From contig JAJKFL010000013.1 of NCBI GenBank assembly GCA_021186555.1, positions 41,293,144 to 41,357,143 on the forward strand: DNA of 64,000 nucleotides, in the 5' to 3' direction. The notes below the pieces were generated by a model that saw only the letters and a program-made list of their open reading frames with translations, had not been told where the DNA came from and did no database searches. Every line of letters starts with the position of its first letter. The first letter of the stretch is position 1. This DNA comes from Reticulitermes speratus (Eukaryota > Arthropoda > Insecta > Blattodea > Rhinotermitidae). Shown in pieces: positions 12,801-27,800 of the stretch. A program made the position numbers and the translations under genes.

Positions 12801-15800
12801 TCTATTGATTTTAAGAGTGAAAGCCAGCTGTAAGAAGCGTTTCATGAAATGGATAAAATGTTTTAACATAGAAGCAGTCGACACGCAAGAATTGTGATAG
12901 GCGATTTGAGATCTGCGCTCTTCTGGGATTTTACGCAGCGTAGATTGGTAGTTTGTTACTGACTTTTGGGACAACCTATCGCTCCCATCTTCAAAGGTCA
13001 GGTAGTCCAAGAAGAATTATTTTTAGACTGCTTGACCCTTGAAGATGGACCCGATAGGTTGCCCCCGAAATAAACTAAAAATCTACGTTGCGTAAAATCC
13101 TAGAATAGCGAAAATCCCATTTACACCGCTGCGGAAGCCTGAGATTACTAATAGGCAATTTGTCTTCTGTTAACGTCACATCCCCTATGCAGGGTTTTAA
13201 TTTGAAACTCCGTACTTTCTTAGATGGTCGGAAATCTCGCTGCGTTTATGGAACCCAAGGCCTATTACTGTTTTCACAGGATTTCGTGATTAGACCTAGC
13301 CCTAGTCCTCAACCACTTCGCTCCAATCTATTTTCACATCCAAGTTCTCACGCATTTTTTACCATAAGAAATGTGGAATCAAAGTCCCACACAGTACTTT
13401 GCCAAGGCACCTGATGGTGGTGAGTGATTGTCTATAGGCTTCAATCACCACACCCGTGAAGAAAGAGCTTTGTGTTCTCTGTGTATCAGTTGGATAGGCC
13501 CCAGAGCCGATTTGAAATCGTGGCTAAAAAATACTTTCCACAGCCCGGAATCGAATTCCGATGGCATAACTACTTACTATACTTACTGAGCTATGCCTGA
13601 TCGTACGATTTACATGGACCATATGACATGTGAATGGAGGATAAGATTTTCGCAATATGCAACGTCCTTTATAAGATGCAAATGTAAAACTCTCTGAAAA
13701 TATCCATGCCTCCAGCTGGGCTCATAGTCTTTCGAGTACCCAAAGGTCGTGTGAATAAGTAGCTATTCAAATTATAACTGTCAGTACGCTGTAGTAACAT
13801 ATATTTGGCCGCGCCGTCTTGGTCCTTAAAGTAGCTGATCTCAAGAAGCTTTCCTAACCAGAATTTCTACATATGTCTCGCCCCGCCCCCTTCAGCGCGT
13901 CGGTCATGTCCAGTGCATTGTTTCGCCTTGTATGAATATAAAGTTCTCTGTTACCTGAACACATCGTTGTTTCGTTTAATTGTATGTGGCTGTAGACCGA
14001 ATTCACAGCGGTGTCTCGTTATGTGCTGTGTATTCTCGTTTCTGCACGTGTACGAGTAGTCATCATCACATGCTTTCCTCCCCTTCCCACTCATCACATG
14101 CGTGATGATGCATCGCTGCTGTCGTCTCTATATACACACATCTCTGTATTTGCATTTTCGTACAAGCGAGCCTAGGCTCACGATAAGTGATTTCTGTTTC
14201 TTGTTTAATATCGAACATTTCTTAGACGTTTCTTGCATCATTGAATTATTTGCATGAAATGTCTGGAATGAATCTATAATGCGGAAATCACGTTTGTCCG
14301 TCTGTTCGTCTTCTCGTCTGTATGTTTCATAACCGAAACTATCGAACTGATTTTGGCGAGATTTCGTTTTGGAACCCTGAATATTGGCAGGTTGTGCAAA
14401 ATAACCATTACTTGAAGCGCAGTTACTTCTTGTCAAAAAGCAGTAGGCCTTCTATTGGTACATGAATTATGTAGATAGGCTTATGTAGTACTTCATCTGG
14501 AATTGTTTCTGTACTTTAATGAAATACAAGGAATAATGAACCTGATTCTGTGCAACTTATCTCCGATGTGATTAGCGTTGCAACAGTGGAACTGTGTTAT
14601 CAGTGACAGAGCATACAGGTGAATGAGTTCAGTCTGCAAAATAGCAGAGCACGCGTGGGAGGACTGATTGAGCCCGTCCGATCTATTCAAATAATAACAC
14701 TGTGGTTCTTCGTTGTGTTTTGTACGTAGGACTACTAAGCTGTGCGAAATACAGGTTACAACGGGTGTTATGATTGCCAAAAATTATTTAAGCCCGATTG
14801 TACCAAACTTACGGTGTAGCTCTTGTTCTCTTGTTTCGTGTTGTGGAGTTTCTGGATTCGAATCTCGACAGTATTCAGCTTTCTCGTGATACTGACGATT
14901 TTTGCCGAGGCATTTGTGTGTTTCATGAACTGCGTTTGGTTTAGACGAGCTAATAAATTAATTATCTGGATGAGGAGTTGTGATTCTGCGAACAGTTTAG
15001 AACAGTAGTATTCAGTGTTCCGTGTGGATGCGGCAGGCGACTTAAGGGGTTTCGCAAGTACAATTGCTGCTTAAGGGAAGTGGCATATATAATTTTGAGA
15101 ATCTTTAACTGCATCTTTTATTTTTCTTTCTGTCTTTGTGCATAATCGGCGCTGGGTTTATTTTCAATTTTGATCACCAATAATTTTTTTTTTTTTGCGT
15201 AAGTGTGCGTAAATTTGTCATTTTGAATACAACCCTTCTCTTAAAAAGTTTTGTTTCACTTTTGCACCAAACAAGTACACTTTTACTTTGCTGGAGTTTC
15301 GCGAAAATTCGTATCTAGCCACAATGGTCCTACAGACTTCAAGAGTTTGAAGACCACTGGTTTAGGCCACTGGGGCGGTTTCTTCCAGTTACCTCCAGCC
15401 AAGTCTCCCACCCCGCCTCTCCAGTGTATTCCTTAGTGCTCAAAGTGCCGGAGCTTGAAGGCTGCATCTAATTTCGTGGTTTAGAATGTGTGGAGCGTGA
15501 CCTCTGCATCCCATATTCTCCTTCATGAATGTGGTGCTTGGTTGTAAGGGCAACCTCACCGTCGAATGTGTATCTTTCGTCTCACATTTCTCTCCATGTC
15601 CTTGGTGTGTGCGAATTATGAAATGTATCTCAGGAGCCTGAGCCCGTCTTCCCACACCACACCACACCACGTAGTGGCGTCAGTTCATTAGCGGAGAGGT
15701 GTGTTGATGATGCCTCTTGCCAGATGTTTTCATCTGGCTACTTGGCACGCGGTCTGGCTTTCACGAAAGGATATTTTATCGAGGCGGCAGGATCCGCCTG

Positions 15801-18800
15801 CCGTGCAGTTTCTTTGGTAATTGTCACACGTCTTACAGTTTCACCATCTCTACTTCCTTTACCATATTTACCAGTTATTCCTATTTGTTTCTTCTTTTAT
15901 CCCCATCGAAAGCTACTGGTTAGCTGTACTGCGTCGCATTTGCCACGTGCGCAGTTTCGTCTTCTGAGGTTTTCCTAATATTCTTCAGCTTCTCCAAGGA
16001 AATTCCACCTAAGCGCTTGTTGTAGCAGTGGCGTTTCTTTTTGTATTTGGGATATACCAAGTTCGAATGTCGGCCAAGTTACCGACCATACTGACAGGTT
16101 CTCTGTGGTATTCCTCAGTAATTTCTTGGAGTGTACCACGAGCCTGACATTAAACAGGTGACAAATACTACTTTCCCAGTACTTTGTAATTCACTGTTCA
16201 TGGCCATCTTTTTTTTATTAAAAGCTTTATTGACAGTACCAAGTTACATCAATAGAGAATACAAGAATACCAACTTCCATTTCGCCTAGGAGCAGGAACT
16301 TAACCCTGGCCGCCATGTAGAAGATATTCCGGATCGTAATTGTAGTGAAAAACCGCACAGAAAAAACACTACCTTACCAAGAAGCTCTATTTAGAGCAGG
16401 TTGTGCTTCGGCCTCTTATGTTTATATTTCTTATACATTGTAGTTAGATCTTGTAGTGTGTAGTGACCAATGGACCGAATGAGAGGATTGGGATAATGAG
16501 GGCAGGTAGAGTAGAATCTGGACGCTAGGTATAGAGTGTAAGGTTTAATATATTCTATGCCAGCAGTAGAGTGAAGGCGGGATATGGGCGTATGTCTCGG
16601 TGAATTTGTAATTACCCTCAAACATTTGTTTTGGACGACTTGAAGGCATTGTTACGTCGACTCACTGACGGAACACATGGCCATCTGTACCTTATTTGTC
16701 GCTCTGTAAATGTGCAATTTCGTAGCGTACTTAAAGAAACCAATTCGAAGCCGAAACTTTTCAAACAGAAGTGACGGGTGCCAACTGCCTGATCGCAATA
16801 TTTGGTGTGGGACGATTTAAATGATTCGTGTAAATCTATAACATTCGTATTTACAACCAGGACCGACTATCATGCTAGTACTTAACGCCTTAGTTATGCA
16901 AATGCGGGACAACGCTCTTCTTTTAAAATAGGTACCAGTAGTTACCTGATACCTTTTGTATTCATCATTTTGTTTCATATTCGGCTCTCGTAACCGCTGC
17001 AATCGACGCAAATTCATTTTTGTAAACATAAAAATGAAACATGAATCTTAGGTTCTCGTGACTGTGAGTGTTTACATTCGTGTCTTTAGGTTATCGCGCC
17101 CTGTAATTTGTCAGTTTTTTACCAACGTTTAGGAGGAATATATTGCCTCCATCTTCAGGGTGCCGTCAACCTATACGGTGCCATATCCCAGAAGACCTTA
17201 TCACAATAAATAAAACAAAATCCAACACTCTGCGTGATTTCAGACTTCCGCCGCGATGTAGATATCTGCGCTCTTCTGGGATATTATGCAGCGTAGACTT
17301 CTTGGATTTCTTGACCCTTGAAGATGGGACCGATAGGTTGTCCCGAACCGTCGGTACAGAATTACCACTCTACGCTGCGTAATATCCCAGAAGAGCGCAG
17401 ATGTCAAAATCCAACACTAATTTTCTCCTTTTTGTATTTTTCATACGTGGTATATAATCTTTCTGACATTAACATATTTGTCAGCATATATTTTTTTTTT
17501 TGTTTTTCCACCCTTTTCACCGTTATTTCCTCTACTGCCTACTTTTAGTTCTTTGCATCCCAGTTCAGAATAACTCACAATGCCTGCCCCCATGTTTTAT
17601 AATCCAGAAGCTTCCGTGATCAAATCCTGGTTTGAATGTCTTGGCTAATTTTCGTAATGCGTTCATAGACCTTACACAGTAACGCTTCAGCAGCTAAGGA
17701 ACGTTTCCTACGACTGCGCAACCAATTTACGATTTACGATCTTCATTTTCCTCCCTACGGCTTGAGTTGACTGTATTTAGTTCAAGTCATTTTCTGCCTT
17801 TTATCATTCTCCTCTTATTCTCCGTTTAATTTTGTGGCACTGTCGGTAACTCGGACTACGTGGCGTCTACTGTTAGGACGATTGATGAATTATGAATTGT
17901 AAGGGAGTTGGAAGGAAGCGGCGGTGGCCCAGTCGAGGTACTATACCGAAATTTGCCTGAATGGACTGAGGAAAGCCACTAAGAACCTCAATCAGAGTAG
18001 CCAATAAACCTGTCGACATTCGAACTAGGCATCTCCGACTACACATCTTGGGCATTACCGCTAATTAACAGATTAAGTTTCTATCTATTGCGATGGCTAA
18101 ATTAAGTTGGTTTGTTCTCAGAAAAAGAGGGGGGCTATTCTTCAGCTAGTAATCTCTATCGTTGCGTGGAAAAGGCTGAGCAGTACACTGACCCTGCTAC
18201 TTGTCATCATCGTCGTCATAATTATCATCATTATCTTTTTCTTCGCCTTTATTTTCATCTTTATTTTCATTTTCATTTGAGCAATCATCCTATGTTTGTG
18301 GCAAATTGAACTCCCGCCCAGTTAATGCCCCCACTTCGAGTACGCTAGCCAGGCAGACGAAGGCCGGGAAGTCCAAACAGGAGATAGCCCACGTGCGTGT
18401 GTCACAAAACATGGACACGGGAGTACTATTGTTTGGTGTTTACTTATGAAACATTTGCGCTTGTGTGAGAGATAAGCCTGTTGGCAGTGCTTTTCCAGTT
18501 TCACATACCCAACTTTGAAAATTGTTACAAACAATATACCCCTAATTCTATAACTTAATGGGGCGTAGACCCTACATTATATGTAATGAGTCATTTTGGA
18601 AAATAAATTTCCGCTTCAGCTTCATCTACACTGTGGGTTGTATTGAAGCAGTAAGAGCTGAAATGAAATTTATTTGACCGCTTTGAACGTAGACTTTCAA
18701 TGTCGAATTTCAGTTCATTAGTTTCGGAGCGTATGTATGTAGACGGACAGACATACATCCAGTTTAGTGCATGGCCAAGTCACTACACTTGTTATGCTGT

Positions 18801-21800
18801 CCCGCCATATTTGGTGGAAGGAACCGACAAAACTTAATTTGTTCTTTAATATTTCGGACATGAACTCGGTAAAGTCTCTTTAAGCCTTTGAAGACCGAAG
18901 TTCATATAAATAATAATAATTCGGATCACAACTCACAGAAGACGCGCAGGGTCTGTATTACAATTGTTTCAGAAAATAATCCGTGCTTATTTTGAGGATC
19001 ATGAAAGACCCAGAAATACACTCTGTAGGCAAAATACTAGACCAGATGGTTCTTATATTTACCGCTGTTGTATAACATTATCTTCAAAGAAAAGGAAGGG
19101 CCTTTATTACGTCTCTGTCAGAGTTGTGTGGTGTTTGTTACATCACTCCTCGTTGGCTTATTTCTAATTATATTATCTCTGCCTTAACCTCTACCTCTGT
19201 CACGCCTAGTTTTTGACCCAACTTTGCATCTTCTCCCCGCCAACGGATCCAGGTTGCTCCCAACATTGTTTCTCCTCTAGGGGTCTATATTTATATATCG
19301 TCCATTCTAAGATTTCGTCATGAATATGCGCGCCCCCTGTCCCCGAGGTGTGAACCACGTAAATCTCCTCGCAGTGGGCTGTGGAACTCTGTTGTGATCA
19401 GAAGCTGTGGTACCATGAGTAGTGTGTGCACGATATCTAGGCCCTCGTGGTGAAGTGGCTGCGTGTGTACTGTGTGAGTGAACAGTGAAGAGCGCTTTAA
19501 GAGGCCGTGAATTTTTAGATTTCAGGTTTTTGTATTATTGTGCTCTAAAGCCGGTTGTTCATGGAAAGCAGCGTTCTAGGATTCCGATTTACAACTGTGG
19601 GAAGATGTTGTTCATCGGAGTTGTTGTTCGAACGGATTTCTGTGAAAGGATTTTAAAGAAATTTATTGTGTATTAAATATATCTCACTTAAAGTATGTGT
19701 CTCCTTTAGAACTATAATTTTTGCCTGCAGCATATCTCATTTTTCAATTCGGTGTGTTTTTAACGAAGTATAAAAAGGGTTATTATTCAGTTAACCAAGA
19801 AATGCATTGTGAAACTGCACGGTGAAAGCAATATAAAATTTATAAAAAAGGGGTTGTCATTATATGCTCCAAGGGCTTCAGTCGACCAGTATAAACCGGA
19901 CTTAAATTCATCTGACAGTTTTAATTTGTACATCTCACACCAACTTGGCTTAAGTTCAGCAAGTAATTTTAAAGATTAAGCTTGCAGACAGAGAGACTGA
20001 CACGACGTCCGCTTAAGACGGGTTTTAGTGCGTTGCATGTAGGATGCCTAATAATCCTGTACATAAAGTACACACCATCAGATAGTATCCTGTTTATTTG
20101 CATTGTTATGTGCTTTGTTGAGCATAATCCGCAATGTTACCCGGTTTTACGTAAGTGCAACGAGCAATGTGCCGTGTCGCAACCTTTAGGCACTTCGCCC
20201 AGTCTGCGGGCGGATTTAATGCTTATTAGTATTTGAAAACTGCACAAAAATGAAACCCGATAATGAACACTCTGGAATAATCTATATTAACAGTCAAGGC
20301 TGTAACTTAAAGTGAATACTTCGCTGGATATTTTGAATATTTTGAATTTTGATAATTATGAAGGTGTTTTTTGGGACGTAACGCCATGTAGATTGATACC
20401 TACTTACCAACGTTTCGACGTAACGTGCTGCTTCCTCCTGAGAGTAGAAACGCTGGTACCTGTCTACCAATCTACATAGTCTCTCACAATAAAGCAGTCT
20501 TCATGGTCAGCGCCGTGTTAACCTCAAATTTAATTTTGAAGTAATTGTTTGGCTTTCGCCTTCGTTTAATTAGACAGGCGTTGTGTGTGCGATAGTGGCC
20601 ACGTAAACCTTCTGTCAGCTTCACAGATGGACTTTGTAGTGGGTAATTACGTGGAACAAGCTTGCCTGTGCTGAGCGACAGGAATTCACTTCCAAAACTT
20701 TTTGCTTTTTGTTTTGGTTATAGTTTTCAGAAATGTAGTGCAAGTTATTACCTCTTTGAAACCTCGTCCCATACTGGCTGAATATAACGTTAGTTTTAAG
20801 AACGATAATTGATGAGCCCTCGAATGCTGCATTCCCTGAACAAATGTGAAAGCATTAGCACAGTGATACAATTACGAGCCTAGAAGAATACGAAATGCTG
20901 ATTCTCTTATGGCCTCTTAATATAATGTTTGCAGTTCAGTGTAAATTTTTTAAAGAGTGACCCTGCTTACGTTTGAAGAAAGTGTAGTTGCAAGATTTGT
21001 CACTATTCTTTGGTCGTCATATATTTTTAGCTATGTGACGAGTGGGAACAGCTGTATACTAGTTTTATGTGTTGCGGTTCTGGGTTACAGTAGTTTTAGG
21101 TCAAGAGATCGAGTGTGCCTAGGATTGTGAAAGAGTTCGGATACTGTGAAACCTTCTTCCCTTCTTTAGAGGAAACTTCCATTACAAATGACAGTAACAG
21201 AACCATCCTTCGTACTTGCACTTTGCTTTACGAAGCTCTCTTATTGCATGCACGCAGTCTGGTAGAGAATTGCCTGAAACTGTGGTTAAGATGTTGGCAC
21301 GCCTGGTTTGTTTTTGGAAAGTTACGGGTTCGATTTTAGGCTGTTAAGGCTGCTATCCTGACGTAAGATGTTATTAAGAAAGCATTGTTGAATAAAGTGA
21401 GAAACTTTGTTATGTTGAGTATGGAATGTTATCTTGATTCACATGTTGTGGTCAACGTAGACCGGGTTGTTCGAGGACAGGGTGCCGAGGGGAATATTTG
21501 GAGAGCAATTGGAGACAGGAGAAATCTGAGGTTATCCCATCCGTGCTGATGTGGGTGCAAGTCTTCTGGAGTATGACGCCGTTTCGATTTGTAACTAATT
21601 ACACTGTGCAACAAATTTGGGGTCGTATCCTGTTACGGAAAGAAAAATATGTTTACTTAGTAGAATTTGCAATGCAGAACATCAAACTAGCATTTAAATT
21701 ACGGGATTGGCTCTGGTTTAAAAATGTGTTGATTATATTGCTGTTTGGAAGCAGGATATAACAGTGTACTTACGAGAATAAAGCGAGGCACCTTTTCACT

Positions 21801-24800
21801 TGTCGCTTGTAGTGAATTTCCGGAGAATCCCTCGTCACCGTCCAGCAGTAATCGGCTAACATGGCAGCACTCATTTGCCCTTGTATCTGTTCTCCATCGC
21901 TGAGATGTCCTGGTGAAAATGCTCACCGTGTTCGTCACTTTCGGCACCACAGTTAATCGGAAAGGAATCCAAGTGTGAATGGAGGATATGCAACTTGAGT
22001 GACACGTTGCAGCCGAGCTTCTCATAGGAAGTTATAAGGTCCTCCACAAGGTTCCTGAAGTCGGCGGCTTTTACATTTCCTAGAAAACCAGTCGCAACCT
22101 GTGTAAAGGCATTCCAGACTGCCTTCTCGTCGTCACTGAGAACGAGATCAAATTGAGGGTCTCTGAAGAACTGACGTATCTGGGGGCCAATGAATACACC
22201 CGCTTTAATCTTCTGCTTACTCAGCCTTGGGAATTCCTCACACACAAGAATGAGAATGCTGGGCCATTCCTCTCTAGTGCCTTCACGAACTTTTAATGAG
22301 GCCCACTTTAATACACGGAGGTGGAAGCAACACTTTACACGGATCTGCAAGAGGCTGATGAGCTACGTTCTTTGTTCCAGGTGTATTTGATTTATGTAGA
22401 GGCTAGTTCTTCTTGCTGTATTGAACACTTTTGGCGTGACTGTCCCATTCGCATAGGAAATAACAGAATTTTGTGTAACCCTTTTGCAGTCCCATCAAAA
22501 TGGCAATTACCTTCAAATCACCGCAGATGCACCACTGATGTGTCTTGTACTTTACGCAGCTTAGAATTTCCTTCGTGTTTTTATATGTTTCCTGTTTGTG
22601 GATGGCGTAGGCAACAGGGATTGAAGGCAGTACTTTGCCCTTTTGCAACAACGCTGCTTTTGGACTATGCAAGGAAGAGTCTATGAATAGTCGCCATTCT
22701 TCCAATATTGTACCTCATGTACATTGCTGCCATCAGACCCTCGACGTTCTTACAAGCACTGAGTTCACCTTGTGTTATGAAGAACTGCTCAGAATGTTTT
22801 TGACAGAAGCAAAATGCTGTCACTTTCACAGTGTCGTCCAGAAGACAACAGTTCTGCTTTATTCTTCGACAGTTCTAGATCTCTGATGAGGTCAGAAAGT
22901 TCTTTCTGCGTGATCTTGTGTGGTTCAGCAGAGGTTACGTTCAGGGAAAATTCCAGATCTCTTGAAGTAGATGGCTGTGGCGTTTCTTCGAGTGTATTCT
23001 CCTCTTCTTCGTCACAGTCTAAGGAAAAACTGTCGGGGGTTCTGGAATAGACAGACCTTCACAGTGAGGCACTAGACGAATAGCCAATGGTATATTTGGG
23101 TACTCCGCTCTCCACTTTTTCTTCTTGGTAATTCCTTTCTGAATAGAAGTCTGCGAGGTGAGCGCTCTACTCGTCCGCTGAACGATAACTCGTTCTTATG
23201 AGAGCTCTTACCTAACTTGGAAACCAGAACAAATTTTCAAATCTTAATGTCATTTTCGTCTTCAGCACCACAAAATTAGCTAAGATTAGGTATTTTCATT
23301 TCCGTAATTTTTTTATGTTGCACAGTGTTATCTATGCTTTGGGTGACGTCTCAGTATTCTCCTTGGACCCTGAGTATTGAAGCAACAAGCTTCGCCGAAA
23401 CATTGATAAAGATTTACTGTTCTGAGCGGCATCATATAGCAGAAAACTCGATTCTTCCAGTAACAGAAAGTTTGCGAAATTTGCATAATGAGGAACTTTA
23501 TGATTCATTCTTCTTGCCAAATAGTATGTTGATGTTCGCTTCAAGGAGGATAAGACAAAAGGAGCATGTGGCATGCATGGGAGAGAACAGAAATGCATAC
23601 AGGGTTTTGATGGCGAAAACCTGAAAGCAAGAGACCATTTGGGAGACCTAGGTGTAGATGGAAGAATAATATTAAAATGGAGTTTAAAGAATCGGCAAGT
23701 ATGGACTGAATTTATCTGGCTCAGGAATATGAGAAATTTCTCGACTAGATGTGGACCTATTAGCTTCCCAAGAAGGACTGTTTAATTGAGGTAGTTGTGT
23801 TGTTAAGCATATTTATGACGGCGAGTGGCTGTACGTGTCTGTTCCATCGCCACTGTAAACAGGATAAAAGCTTCACTGTAAGCAATGCTTAGCTCATATA
23901 TGTGTAAGGTGTACTGCGTGTTGCACTCGTCTAATCCTTCGTTATTTGATCGTGTAACAATAACAACAGCAATAATAACGTTTATTCGTTGAGTCTTCAG
24001 TCACACATTTCCAAGAGATGTGCCTGCAGACACCAAGCAGTACATATCCCTTAGCTTAATCTGTAAGACCCATTTCATTTACATTGTTACTTGTTATAGG
24101 CGTATCTATAACCTGTGGTCTGTCCGTCTTTATTTGCAGTAATTCGTTATCTTCGTCTTCAACCTTATGTACTGTTTTATCCATTTGGTTTGAACATTTA
24201 CATTTTATGTTACATAAAAACTTACCTAAACTTCTCAGTTGGTACGACTTATCGCCCAGTAGCTTTTGGTGAAGGGTATCGATTTTCTTGTATAAAATGC
24301 GGTTCCTGTACCAATCGATTCACAGTTGTACGACGACCTTGTTCGGTCGCTGTGGCTGTTGTAACTGAGGTCAGTGGACGTTATTTTACGTGCGATGGAG
24401 AAATTCTGAAGGTATAATTGTCTTGACCATCAGGGTGAAAACAGTCCGTATGTTTTTAAATGGTAAGAATATTAGTACTTCTTCTCAGTATAATACAGCA
24501 AAGGCGACTTTAATGTAATCAACTCTTTTCAGGCTGAATGAATCTAAACAATATTTAAAAGTTTAGCTCCCATTTCGTAGAAAGCCGTTTCTTTTCCATT
24601 ACAAACACAACCGGTTTACGCTCTTTATGGAATTAATTACTGTGTACTGAGAATCAGAAGGGACAAATAAACACACTCTGTGGTGAAAGTGTAGTGTCTC
24701 TGAATGTTAAAGCTGGTGGTACGAAAAGTGTCTGTAGAGATTTAAAGGTTTAGACGATTATTTCCACGTTTGGTGAGCAAATCATTTGACATTCAGTTAC

Positions 24801-27800
24801 TTAAAATGAATCCATGGCACAGGATCCAACTAGAGCAAATGTGGAAATGAACGTAGAACTGTTGTTAGGTGTGTTTTGAAAATATTTTCGAAAAGCACTT
24901 CCGTTCTATTACGTCTGTCGCTCTGTTAGCAAGTAACAGTACCCACAGTATGAGTCTCATTCATATGACACTCGGTGTGACAGACTTGTGCAGAGTTTTG
25001 TGGAGCATTGTGGTTGTGATGTAGTTTAGATCACTTGAAGAGACATTTATCGTTTGAGCGCTCCCACTGACTGCGGTAAAGCTCTTACGTGCAACACTAA
25101 TATTATGCAGGCGTTGTCGTATCTAAGTTCAATTTATTTTACTGCAGTTTAGGCGCATTTGCTGTTTCAGTATTTGCTTGTTTGGGTTGATGAAAATTGT
25201 GAAAATTCTGTTTAATCCTAGCCGGTCTCCGGGATGAGATTCGAACCCGAAACTTCCCGAAGAGATACCAGGAGTGGTAACTGCAACATTGAGCTATTTG
25301 GTACTACTACTTTTGGAACTGTCTGTAATAATTAAAAGGCTTCAATTTACGGCACTTGCCTCTCGTCTTTAGACGGTGGATGTAGCCATAAGGGACTTCT
25401 TTTAACTTGAATATGTTTGGTGAATTTTTATGACAAAAGAACACGACACTTTCTTGCCCCTCTGAACCGAATGTGGCATACTGATCGCATGCAGACCACT
25501 GCAGTTCCCTCGATCTCTTGACCTGGCGGTGTGTTTCCAGCATCGGACTCTAGTGTGAGCCTGTGACATAGTGCTACATAGCCAGCATGGCGCCCAGCCG
25601 TTTCAGTTGCTTGGCGCAGGAGCCCATCAAATATCCCATCGACATGAACCACCAGTCGGACGTTATGAAAGTAAGTAGCATTGTGTTTCTCCGTGTCGTC
25701 TGCTTCTCATCTGCAGGAGTCTCTGTGTTTGTAACCGTAGTTCGTCGGAACGTTGGTCGCTTGTGGAAATATTGATCCTCTAATATGTTGTTATATCAGT
25801 CGCAGCAAGTGCAGATTCGTACTCAAGTAAATCGTTAGTCATTTCCTGTAGTTATACTGTAGTTATAGTTTTTAGATTCTGCTATGTGGTAAAAGGTAAA
25901 CTGGTCCCTGTGCTTAATTATCTTCCCAGGAAGGCGTATGGGGGAGTGGAGTTAACAGGTCATTGCACCCATAACCTCCGCAGTAGATGTAGATGAGTGT
26001 CTGGCTTCATGATGTGGCCGCTTCGCCCCCGGGGGAAGAATGCCTTTTACGCATTGTGTAGGAGGGCGTGTGAACCTGTAGCTGGTGTGGAGAAGAGCAG
26101 TGTGGTAAATGTTGCTTAAACACGGAAAATTGTGTGAGATTGCAGTTGCTAAAATTGGACTGAGGTCAGTGGACTAAGGCCTACTCTCCGGTGGCTTTCA
26201 GATTGCTGAAAGTATCTCCATTTCATGTGCGACTCAGTAGCCAGTATAAGAACTGGAAATAATCTTCAAAAATAGAGTGAGATTAAATGTTGTGGTATGC
26301 AACTGAGTTCCAGACGCCTTTCTTCTAATTCGCAGCAGCGAAATTAACCCGTCCACCTAAGAGCTTTGAGTGGACTCACTGCGATCCATCCGCTGTCTAA
26401 TTACGTCCCTTATTTTTTTTTACGCCTCAATACGTCATTGCCACATGGCATCTTGAGAGCCAAGATTTCTATCTACAGCTTCCAAAGTGTATTATTTTTG
26501 GAATGAATCCTTGAAAATCGAGATATATTAAAAATAAAATGAACATTTCAGTCTGATACTGTACCAAAAATATTCAAGAGTGTGAAATATTACTAGAAAG
26601 TGAGAATGTGAGTGATGAATTTTTCTGTTAGCTAAAATAAACAGTCTGCCAAATGGCGACGGGGTTATAGTGCAGACTAGTTGCGGCAGGATGCCGTATA
26701 TATTCCTGCGTATTGACTCTTATGTTTGGGCACAGGAGGACATGGCTCTTATTTTGGAGGAATTGGATCTGAAACCAGGTTTTACATCCGGAATAAATTT
26801 CGTTTTAAGTACATGGGGCAAGGAAGTTTCTCTCAAGACGAGGGTTTTTTTCACAGTGGTCATTCGGAGATGTTCACACACTCATTGCTCAGACTGTCAT
26901 ATACAGCTCACTATGAAACTGAAATATTTAAGCACTTTTTATTTTGGAAATTAAGGTGGGCGCATTTGCACTGAGTGGAGAAATGGCAGTTATTAATATT
27001 CGCAAGGCTACTGTCCTAACAAGGACGTGACACGAAGGAGTTAATGTTTTGCCCTTTATATTTGAAAGGTTATATATATAATTATAGAAATCAATATGTC
27101 TGGTGTTTTTAGCAAGAAATAATGGTTTAGAATGTTTCACCTTAACGGTTTAAACGTTTGTCTTTACGAAAATTTCCGTTTCCGATTGCGTAAGACCGTG
27201 TTAAGTTTCCATTAACCACTTAACGTAGTGTCTTGAGATATTTGACAGTAATAGATCTTCGATGAATATGCTACTTTTGATGACAATCTTTACGCGCTCG
27301 CAAAAAAAATCGCAAAAATGTGCGTATAGGTTAATCACGTCTGCCTGTCCACATGTGGCAACTCTAGAACCGCCTAACGGATTGCCATGACGTTTTATCC
27401 CCAGAAATATTACTAAAATTTTCGACACATGTCAGTTTTGGTTAAAATTGTGCAACAATAATGGACAAAGCATAGAATCTGCACTCGTTTCTGCATGTAT
27501 TTCGAAAGTATTTCGCTACGTATGTATCGAAGCGACATATATTTCGGACGGAAGTAGGGGAAAACAAGACACGTTTTGCAGCGTGTGGCTGACGTAGGGA
27601 GAATATATATTAGCGGAAATTAATCGCCTAATATAGCAATTTATAGTTCTTCCTGTCCTCATCGTATAGACTGAAGGACGGTCTGTCTCAAAGAGCTGTA
27701 TAATGTGCTTTAGTTTAAGGACGGTCTGTCTCAAAGAGCTGTATAATGTGCTTTAGTTTAAGGACGGTCTGTCTCAAAGAGCTGTATAATGTGCTTTAGT

